From Rubrobacter sp. (lineage in GTDB: Bacteria > Actinomycetota > Rubrobacteria > Rubrobacterales > Rubrobacteraceae), in assembly GCA_016781885.1 (NCBI GenBank), contig JADDPM010000013.1:1-24002 (forward strand): DNA of 24,002 nt, read 5' to 3'. The position numbers were made by a program, and so were the translations under genes. Positions 14,540 to 22,969 of this stretch are shown piece by piece. Within the stretch, counting starts at the first letter, position 1. Every line of letters starts with the position of its first letter. The notes below the pieces were generated by a model. The model did no database searches and was not told the DNA's origin. It saw only the letters and a program-made list of their open reading frames with translations.

Positions 14540-15451
14540 TTGAGGGTCGGCGGACAGGCAATAATGGAGGGGGTCCTGATGCGCTCCCCTAACTTCTGGG
14601 GGATGGCGGTCAGGACGCCCGCCGGCGAGGTAGATGTCCAGGCGGAGCCGTTTCGCTCGATTACGCGGAAGAGCAAGCTCTTCAGGCTCCCGATAATTCG
14701 GGGCTTCCTCTCGCTCGCCGAGACCATGTGGCTCGGCATGAAGGCGCTGACCCTCTCGACCAACATAGCGCTTGGCGAGGAAGAGGACCTTTCTAAAAAG
14801 GAGATCGCCATCACGATGCTCGTCGGGCTCGGGCTGGCGTTCCTGCTCTTCCTCGCGGCGCCCGTTCTGGGGACGAAGGGGGTAGGCTACCTGATCGGGG
14901 ACTCCATTGAGAACCCTATCCTCTTCAACCTCGTTGAGGGAACACTCCGGATCGGGATCTTCATGCTCTACCTCGTCGGCATCACGGCGGCGAGCAAGGA
15001 TATCAAACGCTTCTTCGCCTACCACGGCGCGGAGCACAAGGCGATAAAGGTCTACGAGAGGGGCGAGGATCTCGTCCCCGAGAATGCCCGCAAGCTCGAC
15101 ACGACCCACGTCCGCTGCGGGACGAGCTTCGTCCTCTACGTGCTCGTCCTGAGCATCCTGGTCTTCAGCCTGCTCCCCATAGACTGGTGGGTAGAGGCGG
15201 TGTTCAGCCGCGTCGTGGTCATCCCGCTCGTGGCTGGTATCGCCTTCGAGTTCATCATGTGGAGCGCGAAGAATCAGAGTAACCTTGTAGTTAAGGTCCT
15301 GATCTGGCCAGGTCTGCAACTCCAGAAGCTCACCACTAGGGAGCCGACCGACGAGATGGTCGAGGTTGCGATGGCCTCCTTGAAGAAGGTTCTCGATAAG
15401 GAGGACGAAGCCCGGATAAAGCCGGACGCCACGGGCCAACTCGTTATTTAG
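14540..15451 (+). CDS. DUF1385 membrane protein
   Basis: The 303-residue protein belongs to DUF1385 (YqhQ-like), a conserved membrane family of unknown function. It begins with the signature VGGQAIMEGVLMRSP, and has a hydrophilic front, hydrophobic segments near 90-112, 133-153, 193-214 and 220-240, and the conserved FAYHGAEHKAIKVYE and HVRCGTSF motifs between them, which look like a possible metal or catalytic site (inference). The start is TTG at 14540, four bases after the rpmE stop, so it is probably translated from the rpmE message. In many Gram-positive genomes it sits between rpmE and prfA as here. Confidence 0.9.
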   Translation: MRVGGQAIMEGVLMRSPNFWGMAVRTPAGEVDVQAEPFRSITRKSKLFRLPIIRGFLSLAETMWLGMKALTLSTNIALGEEEDLSKKEIAITMLVGLGLAFLLFLAAPVLGTKGVGYLIGDSIENPILFNLVEGTLRIGIFMLYLVGITAASKDIKRFFAYHGAEHKAIKVYERGEDLVPENARKLDTTHVRCGTSFVLYVLVLSILVFSLLPIDWWVEAVFSRVVVIPLVAGIAFEFIMWSAKNQSNLVVKVLIWPGLQLQKLTTREPTDEMVEVAMASLKKVLDKEDEARIKPDATGQLVI

Positions 15452-15466
15452 TTTTTTAGGAAACGT

Positions 15467-16567
15467 ATGGATACCCAGGTAGTAAAACTCGCAAAGGAGA
15501 CGCTCGCGCGTCACAAGGCGCTCACCGACGAGCTCTCCGACCCGAACATCTACTCCGACCAGCGCCGCTACGCGGAGGTCGCAAAGGAGCACGCGCGCAT
15601 GAGACAGGGCGCGCAGATGTCCCAGGAGCTCCTGGACGCCATCGAGGAGGGCGGAGAGGCGCGGGAGTTGATCCCCACCGCCGAGACGGCCGAGGAGAGA
15701 GAGTTCTTCGCGGAGGAGGCTCGGGCGGCGGAGCAGAAAGTCGAGGAGCTGACCGAGAAGATCCGTGCCGAGCTCGTCGACCGCGACCCGAGCGACGACA
15801 AAGACGTGATCATCGAGATAAGGGCCGGTACCGGCGGCGACGAGGCCGCCCTCTTCGCTGGCGAACTCCAGGAGATGTACACCCGCTACGCCGACCGCCT
15901 TGGCTTCAAACACCGTATCCTCTCCTCCAACCCCGCCGAGGTTGGAGGATACAAAGAAGTTGTAGTTGAAGTAGAAGGTGATGGCGCCTACTCCGTGTTC
16001 AAACATGAGGGTGGTACTCACCGGGTTCAGAGGGTCCCAAAAACCGAGAGTCAGGGGCGCATCCACACTTCGACGGCGACGGTGGCGGTGATGCCTGAGG
16101 CGGAGGACGTGGAGGTCGAGATCGCTCAGAACGACCTTGAGATCGACGTTTACCGTTCCAGCGGACCGGGTGGTCAGAGCGTGAACACGACGGACTCGGC
16201 GGTCAGGATCACGCACAAGCCCACGGGGCTGGTGGTGACCTGCCAGAACGAGAAGAGCCAGCTCCAGAACAAGGAGCAGGCGATGCGCATTTTGAAGTCC
16301 CGGCTGCTTGAACGCGAGATGCAGGAGCGCGCGAAGCAGCAGGGTGAGATGCGGCTGGCGCAGGTCGGCTCCGGCGACCGTTCGGCGAAGGTGCGCACCT
16401 ACAACTTCCCCCAGGGGCGCATCACCGACCATCGGGTCGGCGTCACCTCCCATAACCTTGAGGCTACTCTAGGCGGCGACCTCGAAGAGTTTACCCGAGC
16501 CCTCTCCGCCAAAGAGCGGGCCGACAAGCTCGCCGCCGGGGCAAACGGTGACGGAACACCGGGCTAA
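15467..16567 (+). CDS. prfA: Peptide chain release factor 1
   Basis: RF1 reads UAA and UAG stop codons and triggers release of the finished peptide. The 366 residues have the full layout: an N-terminal coiled domain, IRAGTGGDEAALFAGEL, the codon-reading PxT tripeptide (P191-K192-T193, in RVPKTESQGRIHTS; RF2 would have SPF), and the catalytic GGQ at 235-237 (GPGGQSVNTT). The Gln of GGQ is methylated by PrmC, encoded by the next gene, which overlaps the prfA end by 20 bases. The ATG is preceded by TTTAGGAAACGT, a modest ribosome binding site. Confidence 0.97.
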   Translation: MDTQVVKLAKETLARHKALTDELSDPNIYSDQRRYAEVAKEHARMRQGAQMSQELLDAIEEGGEARELIPTAETAEEREFFAEEARAAEQKVEELTEKIRAELVDRDPSDDKDVIIEIRAGTGGDEAALFAGELQEMYTRYADRLGFKHRILSSNPAEVGGYKEVVVEVEGDGAYSVFKHEGGTHRVQRVPKTESQGRIHTSTATVAVMPEAEDVEVEIAQNDLEIDVYRSSGPGGQSVNTTDSAVRITHKPTGLVVTCQNEKSQLQNKEQAMRILKSRLLEREMQERAKQQGEMRLAQVGSGDRSAKVRTYNFPQGRITDHRVGVTSHNLEATLGGDLEEFTRALSAKERADKLAAGANGDGTPG

Positions 16568-17438
16568 ACAAGCCCGCCGCGGCATCCGAAACGTCGGCCA
16601 CCTCTTCCGGGACGCTGCCCGGAGGCTAGAAGAGGCTGGAGTCCCAGAGGCTCACGTCTCCGCCGAAGTGCTCCTCTCCGAGCTTCTCGGTGTGAGGCGG
16701 AGCGATCTAGCTGTTCTCGAGGATCCGCTGACCATGCATCAGGCAACTTTGTACGAGAGCTGGATCTCTCGCCGTCTGAAACGCGAGCCAGTACAGCGCA
16801 TCCTCGGCCGTGCCTACTTCCGTAACCTTGAACTGGAGCTTGACAAACATGCCCTCATTCCGCGTCCAGATACCGAGAGCGTGGTCGGCGCCGCGCTCGG
16901 GGCCGTGGACCGGCGAGGAGGCTCCTGTCGCGTCCTTGATGTAGGCGCAGGCTCTGGCGCGATCGCCATCTCCATCGCTCAGGAGCGCCCGCTCTGCGAG
17001 GTCCACGCCACCGAAGCGTCAGAGGGGGCTCTCGAACTCGCCCTTCACAACGCAGAGAATGCGGACGTAATCGTTCGCTTCCACCTCGCTGATCTCGTCT
17101 CCGGCCTAGAAGGTCTCACCGGAAGCGTCGAAGTGCTAGTCTCCAACCCGCCATACGTGAGGAGCGCGGATATTCTAGAACTTGCGCCGGAGGTACGGGA
17201 CTGGGACCCTCGCACCGCGCTGGACGGCGGCCCGGACGGTCTGGGCTTCTACCGACGCATCCTTGCTGAGGTCAAGCCGCTTCTAGCAAGTGGGGCGGAT
17301 GTGGTGCTGGAGGTGGGGGATGGGCAGGCGGAGGACGTGCTGGAGCTGGGCCGGCGCGCGGGGTATGTCTTGCTCGGGCCACACGTCGACCTCGCCGGTT
17401 CGCCGCGGGCGGTTCTGCTGCGGTGGGGCGCGGGTTGA
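16548..17438 (+). CDS. prmC: Release factor glutamine methyltransferase PrmC
   Basis: PrmC methylates the Gln of the GGQ motif in release factors using S-adenosylmethionine. The 296-residue protein has an N-terminal helical RF-binding domain (about 15-100, ending YFRNLELELDKHALIPRPDTE), the SAM-binding VLDVGAGSGAIAISIA and the catalytic NPPY at 200-203, followed by a DPRTALDGGPDGLGFYRRI block. The start is GTG at 16548 inside the end of prfA, the substrate gene, which suits coordinated supply. Its stop overlaps the tsaC start. Confidence 0.95.
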   Translation: MTEHRAKQARRGIRNVGHLFRDAARRLEEAGVPEAHVSAEVLLSELLGVRRSDLAVLEDPLTMHQATLYESWISRRLKREPVQRILGRAYFRNLELELDKHALIPRPDTESVVGAALGAVDRRGGSCRVLDVGAGSGAIAISIAQERPLCEVHATEASEGALELALHNAENADVIVRFHLADLVSGLEGLTGSVEVLVSNPPYVRSADILELAPEVRDWDPRTALDGGPDGLGFYRRILAEVKPLLASGADVVLEVGDGQAEDVLELGRRAGYVLLGPHVDLAGSPRAVLLRWGAG

Positions 17439-17995
17439 GGCTGGTCTCGGTCACGGAGGCTGCAGAGTTCCTGCGTGAGGGGAAGGTGGGGATCGTGCCG
17501 ACGGAGACGGTCGTCGGGCTCGTGGCGGGGGAGAGTGGGATGGTCCGGCTCGCGCAGATCAAGGGCCGCAGCCCCGACAAGCCCATCGCCCTTCTCTGCT
17601 CCTCCACACAGGAGGCCCTTGCTCTGGCCCGAGAGGTTCCACCGTTAGCGCTCTCCCTCGCGGATCACTTCTGGCCCGGCCCTCTCACCCTGGTGCTCGA
17701 CGCGAGGGATGGCGGAACCGTTGGCGTGCGGGTTCCCGGTCACCCCGTCGTTCGGGCGTTGCTCTTCTCCCATGGGGCGCCCCTCTATGCTACGAGCGCC
17801 AACCGCTCCGGTCAGGACGCCCCCCGTGCCCTCGAAGAGGTGAAACCAGGGATCTCCAGCCTCGCGGATTTCGCTGTCGAGGGCGAGCCGGGCGGCGGAG
17901 AGGCTTCGGCAGTCGTTGACCTCTCAGGTGGCAATATACGGCTCCTGCGCTCTACAAAAAGCCTCGACGAAGAGAAACTCTTCCGTCTGTCGTAG
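17423..17995 (+). CDS. tsaC: L-threonylcarbamoyladenylate synthase (TsaC/Sua5/YrdC family)
   Basis: The enzyme makes threonylcarbamoyl-AMP from threonine, bicarbonate and ATP, the first step of t6A37 modification of ANN-decoding tRNAs. The 190-residue single-domain form has the N-terminal GKVGIVPTETVVGL, the KGRSPDKPIALL nucleotide-binding stretch, FWPGPLTLVLDA, GVRVPGHP and ATSANRSGQ. It lacks the extra C-terminal domain of Sua5 proper. GTG at 17423 is given as start; TTG at 17435, forming a TTGA overlap with the prmC stop, is equally plausible and would shorten it by four residues. Confidence 0.92.
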   Translation: MGRGLRLVSVTEAAEFLREGKVGIVPTETVVGLVAGESGMVRLAQIKGRSPDKPIALLCSSTQEALALAREVPPLALSLADHFWPGPLTLVLDARDGGTVGVRVPGHPVVRALLFSHGAPLYATSANRSGQDAPRALEEVKPGISSLADFAVEGEPGGGEASAVVDLSGGNIRLLRSTKSLDEEKLFRLS

Positions 17996-18064
17996 CTGGA
18001 ATAGAAAACACGCCATGAGAAGCGCTCACGGAGACAGTAACGTTTGTGGGCGTTCAAGAGGGCA

Positions 18065-18094
18065 TGGGCAAGGCCAGCAGGCAACGTTTATACT
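18065..18094 (+). promoter_or_regulatory. Candidate promoter for the glyA-upp-dCMP deaminase genes
   Basis: The 254-base gap 17996-18249 holds no gene. TATACT (18089-18094) fits a -10 box at five of six positions and TGGGCA (18065-18070) a -35 at four of six, spaced 18 bases. This would leave a leader of about 150 bases before glyA, long enough for regulation, but I saw no recognisable riboswitch or terminator in it. The heptamer AACGTTT occurs twice, near 18041 and 18083. Confidence 0.38.
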
Positions 18095-18249
18095 CTTTGG
18101 TGAACAGGAAACGGCAGCTCGGCACAAAAAATGTTGGACCGCGCGGACGGAAATAGTCACCGGATCGCTCGGAGATATACAGGGGTGGGAGCAGTACCAG
18201 AACTTCCACTCGTCCAAGAGCCACATTTTAAACCTAAAGCGGAGGTAAA

Positions 18250-19470
18250 GTGATAGGTCCGTATACGGAGGCTGATTCCGAGGTCCAGGCGGCGCTCGAC
18301 GGGGAGCTGGAGCGCCAGCGAACGACGATCGAGCTCATAGCTAGTGAGAACTTTGCCTCGCCGGCGGTGTTGGCGGCGCAGGGATCGGTGTTGACGAACA
18401 AGTACGCGGAGGGCTATCCCGGCAAGAGGTATTACGGGGGCTGCGAGCAGGTCGACAAGGTCGAGACGTTGGCCATCGAGCGGGCAAGGGAGCTGTTTGG
18501 GGCGGACCACGTGAACGTGCAGCCGCACTCGGGCAGCCAGGCCAACGAGGGGGCTTATGCGGCCCTGATCGAGCCTGGGGACAAGGTCCTTTCGATGGAT
18601 CTCGCGCATGGCGGACATCTGACGCACGGGATGAAGCTAAACTTCTCGGGGCGTACTTACGACTTCGTTCATTACGGGGTCGACGAAGACGGGTATATAG
18701 ACTACGATGAGGTGCGGGAGATCGCGCGTCGGGAGAGGCCGCGCATGATCATCGCGGGGGCGAGCGCCTACCCGCGCATCCTCCACTTCGACCGTTTCCG
18801 CGAGATCGCCGACGAGGTCGGGGCCTTCTTCCTGACCGACATGGCCCACATCGCCGGGCTCGTCGCGGCGGATGTCCATCCCTCGCCGGTGCAGTACTGC
18901 GAGATCGTCACCACGACGACCCACAAGACCTTGAGAGGGGCGAGGGGCGGCATGATCCTCTGCCGCGAGGAGTTCGCCAAGAAGGTCAACAGCCGCGTCT
19001 TCCCCGGCATGCAGGGCGGTCCTCTCATGCACGCCATCGCGGGTAAGGCCGTCGCTTTCGGGGAGGCTCTGCAACCGGAGTTCAAGGACTACGCCCAGAG
19101 GATAGTGGACAACGCGAGGGCGATGGCCGAGGGGCTAATGGAGGGCGGGCTAGAACTCGTCTCCGGGGGGACCGACAACCACCTGATGCTCGTTGACCTG
19201 CGGAATACAGGGACCAACGGCAGGGAGTTGGAGGAGTTGCTCGACCGGATAGGGGTCACGTGCAATAAGAACATGATCCCAAACGATCCCGAACCGCCGA
19301 CGGTGACGAGCGGCGTGAGGCTCGGGACGGCGGCGATGACGACGCGCGGGATGGGCGAGGAGGAGATGCGCGAGATCTCCGGTATCATCGCCAGGGCCGC
19401 GCGCGGAGAGACGGAGGGCTTGAGGGACCGCGTAACGGCGCTGACGGAGGCGCACCCGCTGTATGCTTGA
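18250..19470 (+). CDS. glyA: Serine hydroxymethyltransferase
   Basis: GlyA is the PLP enzyme that interconverts serine and glycine and feeds one-carbon units to tetrahydrofolate. The 406-residue sequence is complete: IELIASENFASPAVL, TNKYAEGYPGKRYYGGCE, VNVQPHSGSQANE, the PLP lysine at 226 in TTTTHKTLRGARGG, and VTSGVRLGTAAMTTRG. The start is GTG at 18250, with GGAGG at 18241-18245. Its stop overlaps the upp start by eight bases. Confidence 0.97.
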   Translation: MIGPYTEADSEVQAALDGELERQRTTIELIASENFASPAVLAAQGSVLTNKYAEGYPGKRYYGGCEQVDKVETLAIERARELFGADHVNVQPHSGSQANEGAYAALIEPGDKVLSMDLAHGGHLTHGMKLNFSGRTYDFVHYGVDEDGYIDYDEVREIARRERPRMIIAGASAYPRILHFDRFREIADEVGAFFLTDMAHIAGLVAADVHPSPVQYCEIVTTTTHKTLRGARGGMILCREEFAKKVNSRVFPGMQGGPLMHAIAGKAVAFGEALQPEFKDYAQRIVDNARAMAEGLMEGGLELVSGGTDNHLMLVDLRNTGTNGRELEELLDRIGVTCNKNMIPNDPEPPTVTSGVRLGTAAMTTRGMGEEEMREISGIIARAARGETEGLRDRVTALTEAHPLYA

Positions 19471-20098
19471 GGCTTCGAACCTGCACCTGGTGGATGGGCC
19501 GTTGGCCCGGAACAAGCTCAAGGTGCTGCGCGACGAGGGCACCCGCACACCGGAGTTCAGGCAGGCCATGAAGGAACTCTCCCTGATCATGGTAGCCGAG
19601 GCCACCCGTACCATGCCGACCAAAGCCGTGCACGTTCGCACGCCCCTGGCGGAGACGGAGATAGAGGAGATCTCCGGTCCCGTCTGTCTGGTGCCGGTCC
19701 TGCGCGCCGGTCTCGGGATGCTCGAAGGTGCCCTCGCCCTCCTGCCCGAGGCGACCGTCGGTTTCATGGGTTTGCAAAGGGATGAGGAGACCGCCGAGCC
19801 CATCGAGTACTACGTCAACCTGCCGCGCGGGTTGGGCGACTACCTGGTGCTCGTCCTCGACCCGATGCTCGCCACCGGCGGTAGTCTCTCCGCGACCCTC
19901 TCCAAGCTTAAGGAGTATGGGGCGCGCTGGATCTCTTGCCTGCACGCCGTGGCTGCCAAGCCGGGCGTCGAGCGGGTGACCGGCGAGCATCCTGACGTGA
20001 CCTTCTACACCGCCGCACTCGACCCGGAGCTGGATGAGAACGCGTTCATCGTGCCGGGGCTCGGCGACGCGGGAGACAGGTTGTATGGAACGCTTTAA
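19463..20098 (+). CDS. upp: Uracil phosphoribosyltransferase
   Basis: Upp salvages uracil to UMP with PRPP. The 211-residue protein carries the type I phosphoribosyltransferase signature VLVLDPMLATGGSLSATLS, the family N-terminus HLVDGPLARNKLKVLRDEGT, VPVLRAGLGMLEG, and the C-terminal uracil-binding FIVPGLGDAGDRLYGT. It overlaps glyA at its start and the dCMP deaminase gene at its end, so the three genes form one translationally coupled unit joining one-carbon and pyrimidine metabolism. Confidence 0.97.
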   Translation: MLEASNLHLVDGPLARNKLKVLRDEGTRTPEFRQAMKELSLIMVAEATRTMPTKAVHVRTPLAETEIEEISGPVCLVPVLRAGLGMLEGALALLPEATVGFMGLQRDEETAEPIEYYVNLPRGLGDYLVLVLDPMLATGGSLSATLSKLKEYGARWISCLHAVAAKPGVERVTGEHPDVTFYTAALDPELDENAFIVPGLGDAGDRLYGTL

Positions 20099-20591
20099 AG
20101 ACCCGGCAGTGGACACTTCCGGCGAGCACGCCGCGCTCAAGAGGGTTCGTCCCTCCTGGGACGAGTACTTCATGCGCATCGCCCACGAGGTCGCGACCCG
20201 CTCGACCTGCCCGCGGCTGGCCGTCGGTGCGGTAGTGGTACGAGACAAGCGCATTCTGACGACCGGGTACAACGGGAGTCCCTCGGGGATGCCACACTGC
20301 GAGGAGGTCGGGTGCCTCATACGGGTCGTGGACGGCCGCGAGAGTTGCCAGCGGACCCTCCACGCCGAGCAGAACGCTATCATCCAGGCCGCCTATCATG
20401 GGGTGACAGTGCGAGATTCCATTCTCTATTGCACGCACCAGCCATGTATGTTGTGCATGAAGATGATTATGAATGCCGGCATCGAGGAGGTCCGCTACGT
20501 CGGCGGATACCCGGACCCGCTCGCCATGGAGCTCGCCGCGGAGGGGGGACTCAAGGTAATGCAGCTAGCCACTGGCGGAGCCGCGCATTGA
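20085..20591 (+). CDS. Deoxycytidylate (dCMP) deaminase, ComEB-like
   Basis: The 168-residue zinc deaminase converts dCMP to dUMP, the thymidylate synthase substrate. It has the core RPSWDEYFMRIAHEVATRSTC, VGAVVV, TGYNGSPSGMPHCEE, the zinc/catalytic HAE at 93-95 and PCMLC at 120-124. The frame opens upstream at 20034, but ATG at 20085 is preferred because it leaves only a 14-base overlap with upp and has a GGGAGACAGG segment before it; the true start may be even later, as the family usually begins near RPSWDEYF. Its place after upp and glyA fits dTMP supply, since thymidylate synthase consumes the one-carbon units GlyA provides. Confidence 0.9.
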   Translation: MERFKDPAVDTSGEHAALKRVRPSWDEYFMRIAHEVATRSTCPRLAVGAVVVRDKRILTTGYNGSPSGMPHCEEVGCLIRVVDGRESCQRTLHAEQNAIIQAAYHGVTVRDSILYCTHQPCMLCMKMIMNAGIEEVRYVGGYPDPLAMELAAEGGLKVMQLATGGAAH

Positions 20592-20640
20592 TCTCGTCTC
20601 CCGGAACCTGAAACCGCGTGCAGCAGTTCGGTCGCTACGG

Positions 20641-20646
20641 TATAGT
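20641..20646 (+). promoter_or_regulatory. Candidate -10 box of the ATP synthase operon
   Basis: TATAGT matches TATAAT at five of six positions and ends seven bases before the atpZ ATG. Transcription would start at or within a base of the ATG, so the message may be leaderless; in keeping with this there is no ribosome binding site before atpZ. No good -35 hexamer was found in the 62-base gap. Confidence 0.42.
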
Positions 20647-20653
20647 TTAGTCG

Positions 20654-20881
20654 ATGCCCGACACCGGTTCTCAAAGAAGAAGCACGGACAGTAACTATGC
20701 CCGCTTTATCGGTCTCGGGTTTACTTTTATCTTGATCCTCGGCGTCCTCACCGCAGGGGGATTCTTAGTGGACAGGATGCTAGGTACGCTCCCGCTCTTC
20801 CTCCTACTGGGCCTGGGGCTCGGATTTGCTGGGAGCCTCTATTACGTGTTCCTAGCGCTCAAGAAGTTGGATAGCCGATGA
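20654..20881 (+). CDS. atpZ: AtpZ/AtpI-type small membrane protein of the ATP synthase operon
   Basis: The 75-residue protein has two transmembrane helices (about 18-38, FIGLGFTFILILGVLTAGGFLVD, and 44-66) and matches the F0F1-ATPase gene 1 (AtpZ, PF09527) group in size, the GFLVDRMLGT turn and location at the head of the operon. AtpZ with AtpI has been linked to magnesium uptake or ATP synthase assembly in other bacteria. The end overlaps the next gene as ATGA. Confidence 0.8.
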   Translation: MPDTGSQRRSTDSNYARFIGLGFTFILILGVLTAGGFLVDRMLGTLPLFLLLGLGLGFAGSLYYVFLALKKLDSR

Positions 20882-21261
20882 GCGGCCACTGGCGGCTGGT
20901 CGTGCGCAACATGATCTGGATAGTCGCCCTGACGATACCGATTGGGGGGGCGATCTTCTACGCCTATGGTGAGGCTCATGCGGGAGGCTTTCTCTTCGGG
21001 GTCGGGATGGGGATCTTGAGTCTCGTCTCGATGGCGTATGCGGTCTCGCTGTTGACGGGAGGCTCCAGGCTGGTGCGCGTGATCGGGGCGGTTTCGTTTG
21101 TGGTGCGGTACGGGTTTGTGGTAGTTGCCTTAGGGGTACCGGCGTATCTAGGGCTGTGGCCGGTGGTCGGTATGCTTGGGGGCTTCGCGGGGGTGTATCT
21201 GGTGGAGAACATAGTCCTCCTTCCGGGGATGATGCGGGCGGTAGGAGAGGCGCGGGTATGA
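20878..21261 (+). CDS. atpI: ATP synthase subunit I (AtpI-like)
   Basis: The 127-residue protein is highly hydrophobic, with about four transmembrane helices (near 12-30, 36-58, 66-87 and 93-115), and matches the AtpI/ATP synthase I group by size, hydropathy and position between atpZ and atpB. AtpI acts as a chaperone for c-ring assembly in some bacteria. Sequence conservation in this family is low, so position weighs heavily in the call. Confidence 0.75.
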   Translation: MSGHWRLVVRNMIWIVALTIPIGGAIFYAYGEAHAGGFLFGVGMGILSLVSMAYAVSLLTGGSRLVRVIGAVSFVVRYGFVVVALGVPAYLGLWPVVGMLGGFAGVYLVENIVLLPGMMRAVGEARV

Positions 21262-21312
21262 ACCGTGACGTCGGGAGTTCGGAACGTGGGATAGTAGAAC
21301 GGAGGAAAGAGG

Positions 21313-22107
21313 TTGGCTCTTAAGTTGGCGCTGGCAGAGGTAAGCCAGGAAGAGTTGCGGCACGAGATCCTGCACACCTGGGAGACCGCCAAAACGACAT
21401 GGGTCGTCCCGTTGCAGATCGGGCCAATAGACATCTCGATAAACAAGATCATCTGGTTCCTGTGGATCGGGGCGGCGCTGACGTTCCTGATCTTATTTAT
21501 CGGGAGCAGGGCGCTCAAGAACCGCCCTGGCGCTTACCAGGTGATCGTGGAGGACCTCTACGGCTTCGGGCGCAACTTTCTCGGCGGGCAGGTGGGCCCG
21601 GAGGGGATGAAGTGGTTCCCTTACACGCTCTCCATCTTCGTATTCCTGCTGACGCTCAACCTCATCGGCCTTATCCCGAGCAGCTACCCGGTGACGAGCA
21701 ACATCTCGTTCACCATGACGCTGGCGTTCCTGACCTTCATCCTCACCCAGTACATGGGGATAAAGAAGCACGGTGCGGGGAAGTACTTCAAGAGTTGGAC
21801 GCCGCCCGGTCTACCTGCCAAGTTCATCATGTCCCCGGTAATGTGGTTCCTACACCTTATCCAGGAGTTTAGCAAGCCGCTCACGCTCGGGCTGCGGCTC
21901 TACGCCAACATCCTGGCGGGGCATCTGATCATCTTCGTCTTCCTCGGCCTCATACTGTACTTCGGGAGCTTCCTGGCGATAGTCTCCGTGCCGGCGGCGG
22001 TGGTGTTCTACGCTTTCGAGATCTTCGTGGCCGTTCTGCAGGCTTACATATTTGCTATTCTGACCCAGGTTTACATAGAGTTGGCGATCTACGCCGACGA
22101 GCACTAA
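21313..22107 (+). CDS. atpB: F0F1 ATP synthase subunit a
   Basis: Subunit a forms the proton half-channels next to the c-ring. The 264 residues give five to six membrane helices; the essential Arg is at residue 195 in KPLTLGLRLYANILAGH, and the C-terminal YAFEIFVAVLQAYIFAILTQVYI helix is typical. The start is TTG at 21313, preceded by GGAGGAAAGAGG, a strong ribosome binding site. The gap to atpI is 51 bases. Confidence 0.95.
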   Translation: MALKLALAEVSQEELRHEILHTWETAKTTWVVPLQIGPIDISINKIIWFLWIGAALTFLILFIGSRALKNRPGAYQVIVEDLYGFGRNFLGGQVGPEGMKWFPYTLSIFVFLLTLNLIGLIPSSYPVTSNISFTMTLAFLTFILTQYMGIKKHGAGKYFKSWTPPGLPAKFIMSPVMWFLHLIQEFSKPLTLGLRLYANILAGHLIIFVFLGLILYFGSFLAIVSVPAAVVFYAFEIFVAVLQAYIFAILTQVYIELAIYADEH

Positions 22108-22156
22108 AGGACGTTGGCCGAGCAGTAGAAAACAGAGTAGAGAGGAGCAGAGCAGT

Positions 22157-22417
22157 ATGGAACCAGTGTTGGCGTTACTTCAGGCTGATCCTACAGAGGG
22201 ACTCAAGCTGCTGGGGGTCGGGGTCGCCGCGGGCGCGGCGGTCATAGGACCTGGCGCGGGCATGGGCTACCTCATCGGACAGACCATAGCGAGCATTCAC
22301 CGCCAGCCGGAGGCCTTTGAGCAGACGAGGACTTTGATGTTCCTGGGGATAGGGCTGGTTGAGGCGTTCGCCCTCTACGGTCTCGTCTTCGCCCTACTAC
22401 TCGCCTTCGTTCTCTAG
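22157..22417 (+). CDS. atpE: F0F1 ATP synthase subunit c
   Basis: The 86-residue hairpin of two membrane helices forms the rotor ring. The first helix has the Gly/Ala-rich GVAAGAAVIGPGAGMG, the polar loop is RQPE (49-52), and the ion-binding Glu is residue 69 in GIGLVEAFALYG. The residue after it is Ala and not Ser or Thr, and no Gln sits at the sodium-ligand position I can identify, so proton coupling is more likely than sodium. GAGGAGCAGAGCAG precedes the ATG. Confidence 0.95.
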   Translation: MEPVLALLQADPTEGLKLLGVGVAAGAAVIGPGAGMGYLIGQTIASIHRQPEAFEQTRTLMFLGIGLVEAFALYGLVFALLLAFVL

Positions 22418-22438
22418 AGAGGGCAAAGAGGAGAGCTT

Positions 22439-22966
22439 ATGGACCCAACAGGCATATTCGATCTGCCGAACACCAGCCTGATCTTCTGGGAGGTCATAAC
22501 CTTCGCGATCTTGCTGGCCCTACTCTACTACTTCGTCTATCCGCCGCTCAAGAACCAGATCCGGCAGCGCCAGCAGTCCATCGAGCAGGCGATAGACGAG
22601 GCGGAGAAGACGAGGAAAGAGGCCCGGGAGCTCTTGCAGGAGTACCGGCAGCAGATTCAGGAAGCACGTGAGGAGGCCCGCGAGATCCGAGAGGAGGCCC
22701 GACAGCAGGGCCAGGCCCAGCGCGAGCGGGCCAAGAAGGAGGCTCGCGAGGAGGCCGATCGGATCATAAAGAGGGCTCAGGAGGAGATACAGCGCGAGCG
22801 GGAGTCAGCGCTTCGCGAGGTGCGCCAGGAGGTCGCCGGCATGGTCATGCAAGCCTCCGAGCAGATCATCGGCCGCTCCCTGGACCGCGACGAGCACGAG
22901 CGTCTGATCTCTCGTTCGCTCGACGAGCTCGAGGCCGAGGTTGCTGGCTCCGGGAGCGGTAGGTAG
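22439..22966 (+). CDS. atpF: F0F1 ATP synthase subunit b
   Basis: The 175-residue peripheral stalk subunit has one N-terminal membrane helix (about 13-35, TSLIFWEVITFAILLALLYYF), the PPLKNQIRQRQQSIEQAIDEAE junction and a long charged coiled coil rich in Glu, Arg and Gln to about 150. AAAGAGGAGAGC precedes the ATG. It lies 21 bases after atpE and three bases before atpH. Confidence 0.95.
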   Translation: MDPTGIFDLPNTSLIFWEVITFAILLALLYYFVYPPLKNQIRQRQQSIEQAIDEAEKTRKEARELLQEYRQQIQEAREEAREIREEARQQGQAQRERAKKEAREEADRIIKRAQEEIQRERESALREVRQEVAGMVMQASEQIIGRSLDRDEHERLISRSLDELEAEVAGSGSGR

Positions 22967-22969
22967 CGC

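Noticed and set aside
14501..16453. A 650-codon open frame on the minus strand opposite the DUF1385 gene and prfA
   Set aside because: It is antisense to two clearly conserved genes, is very rich in Arg, Leu, His and Asp, and matches no family I recognise; this is the usual shadow of high-GC coding sequence.
17996..18249. Possible glycine or folate-type riboswitch before glyA
   Set aside because: The 254-base gap has no recognisable riboswitch core, no paired aptamer pattern and no terminator with a T-tract.
20654..20668. PDTG motif at the N-terminus of the AtpZ-like protein
   Set aside because: Sortase signals act at the C-terminus outside the cell; this one is N-terminal in a small membrane protein and is best seen as chance.
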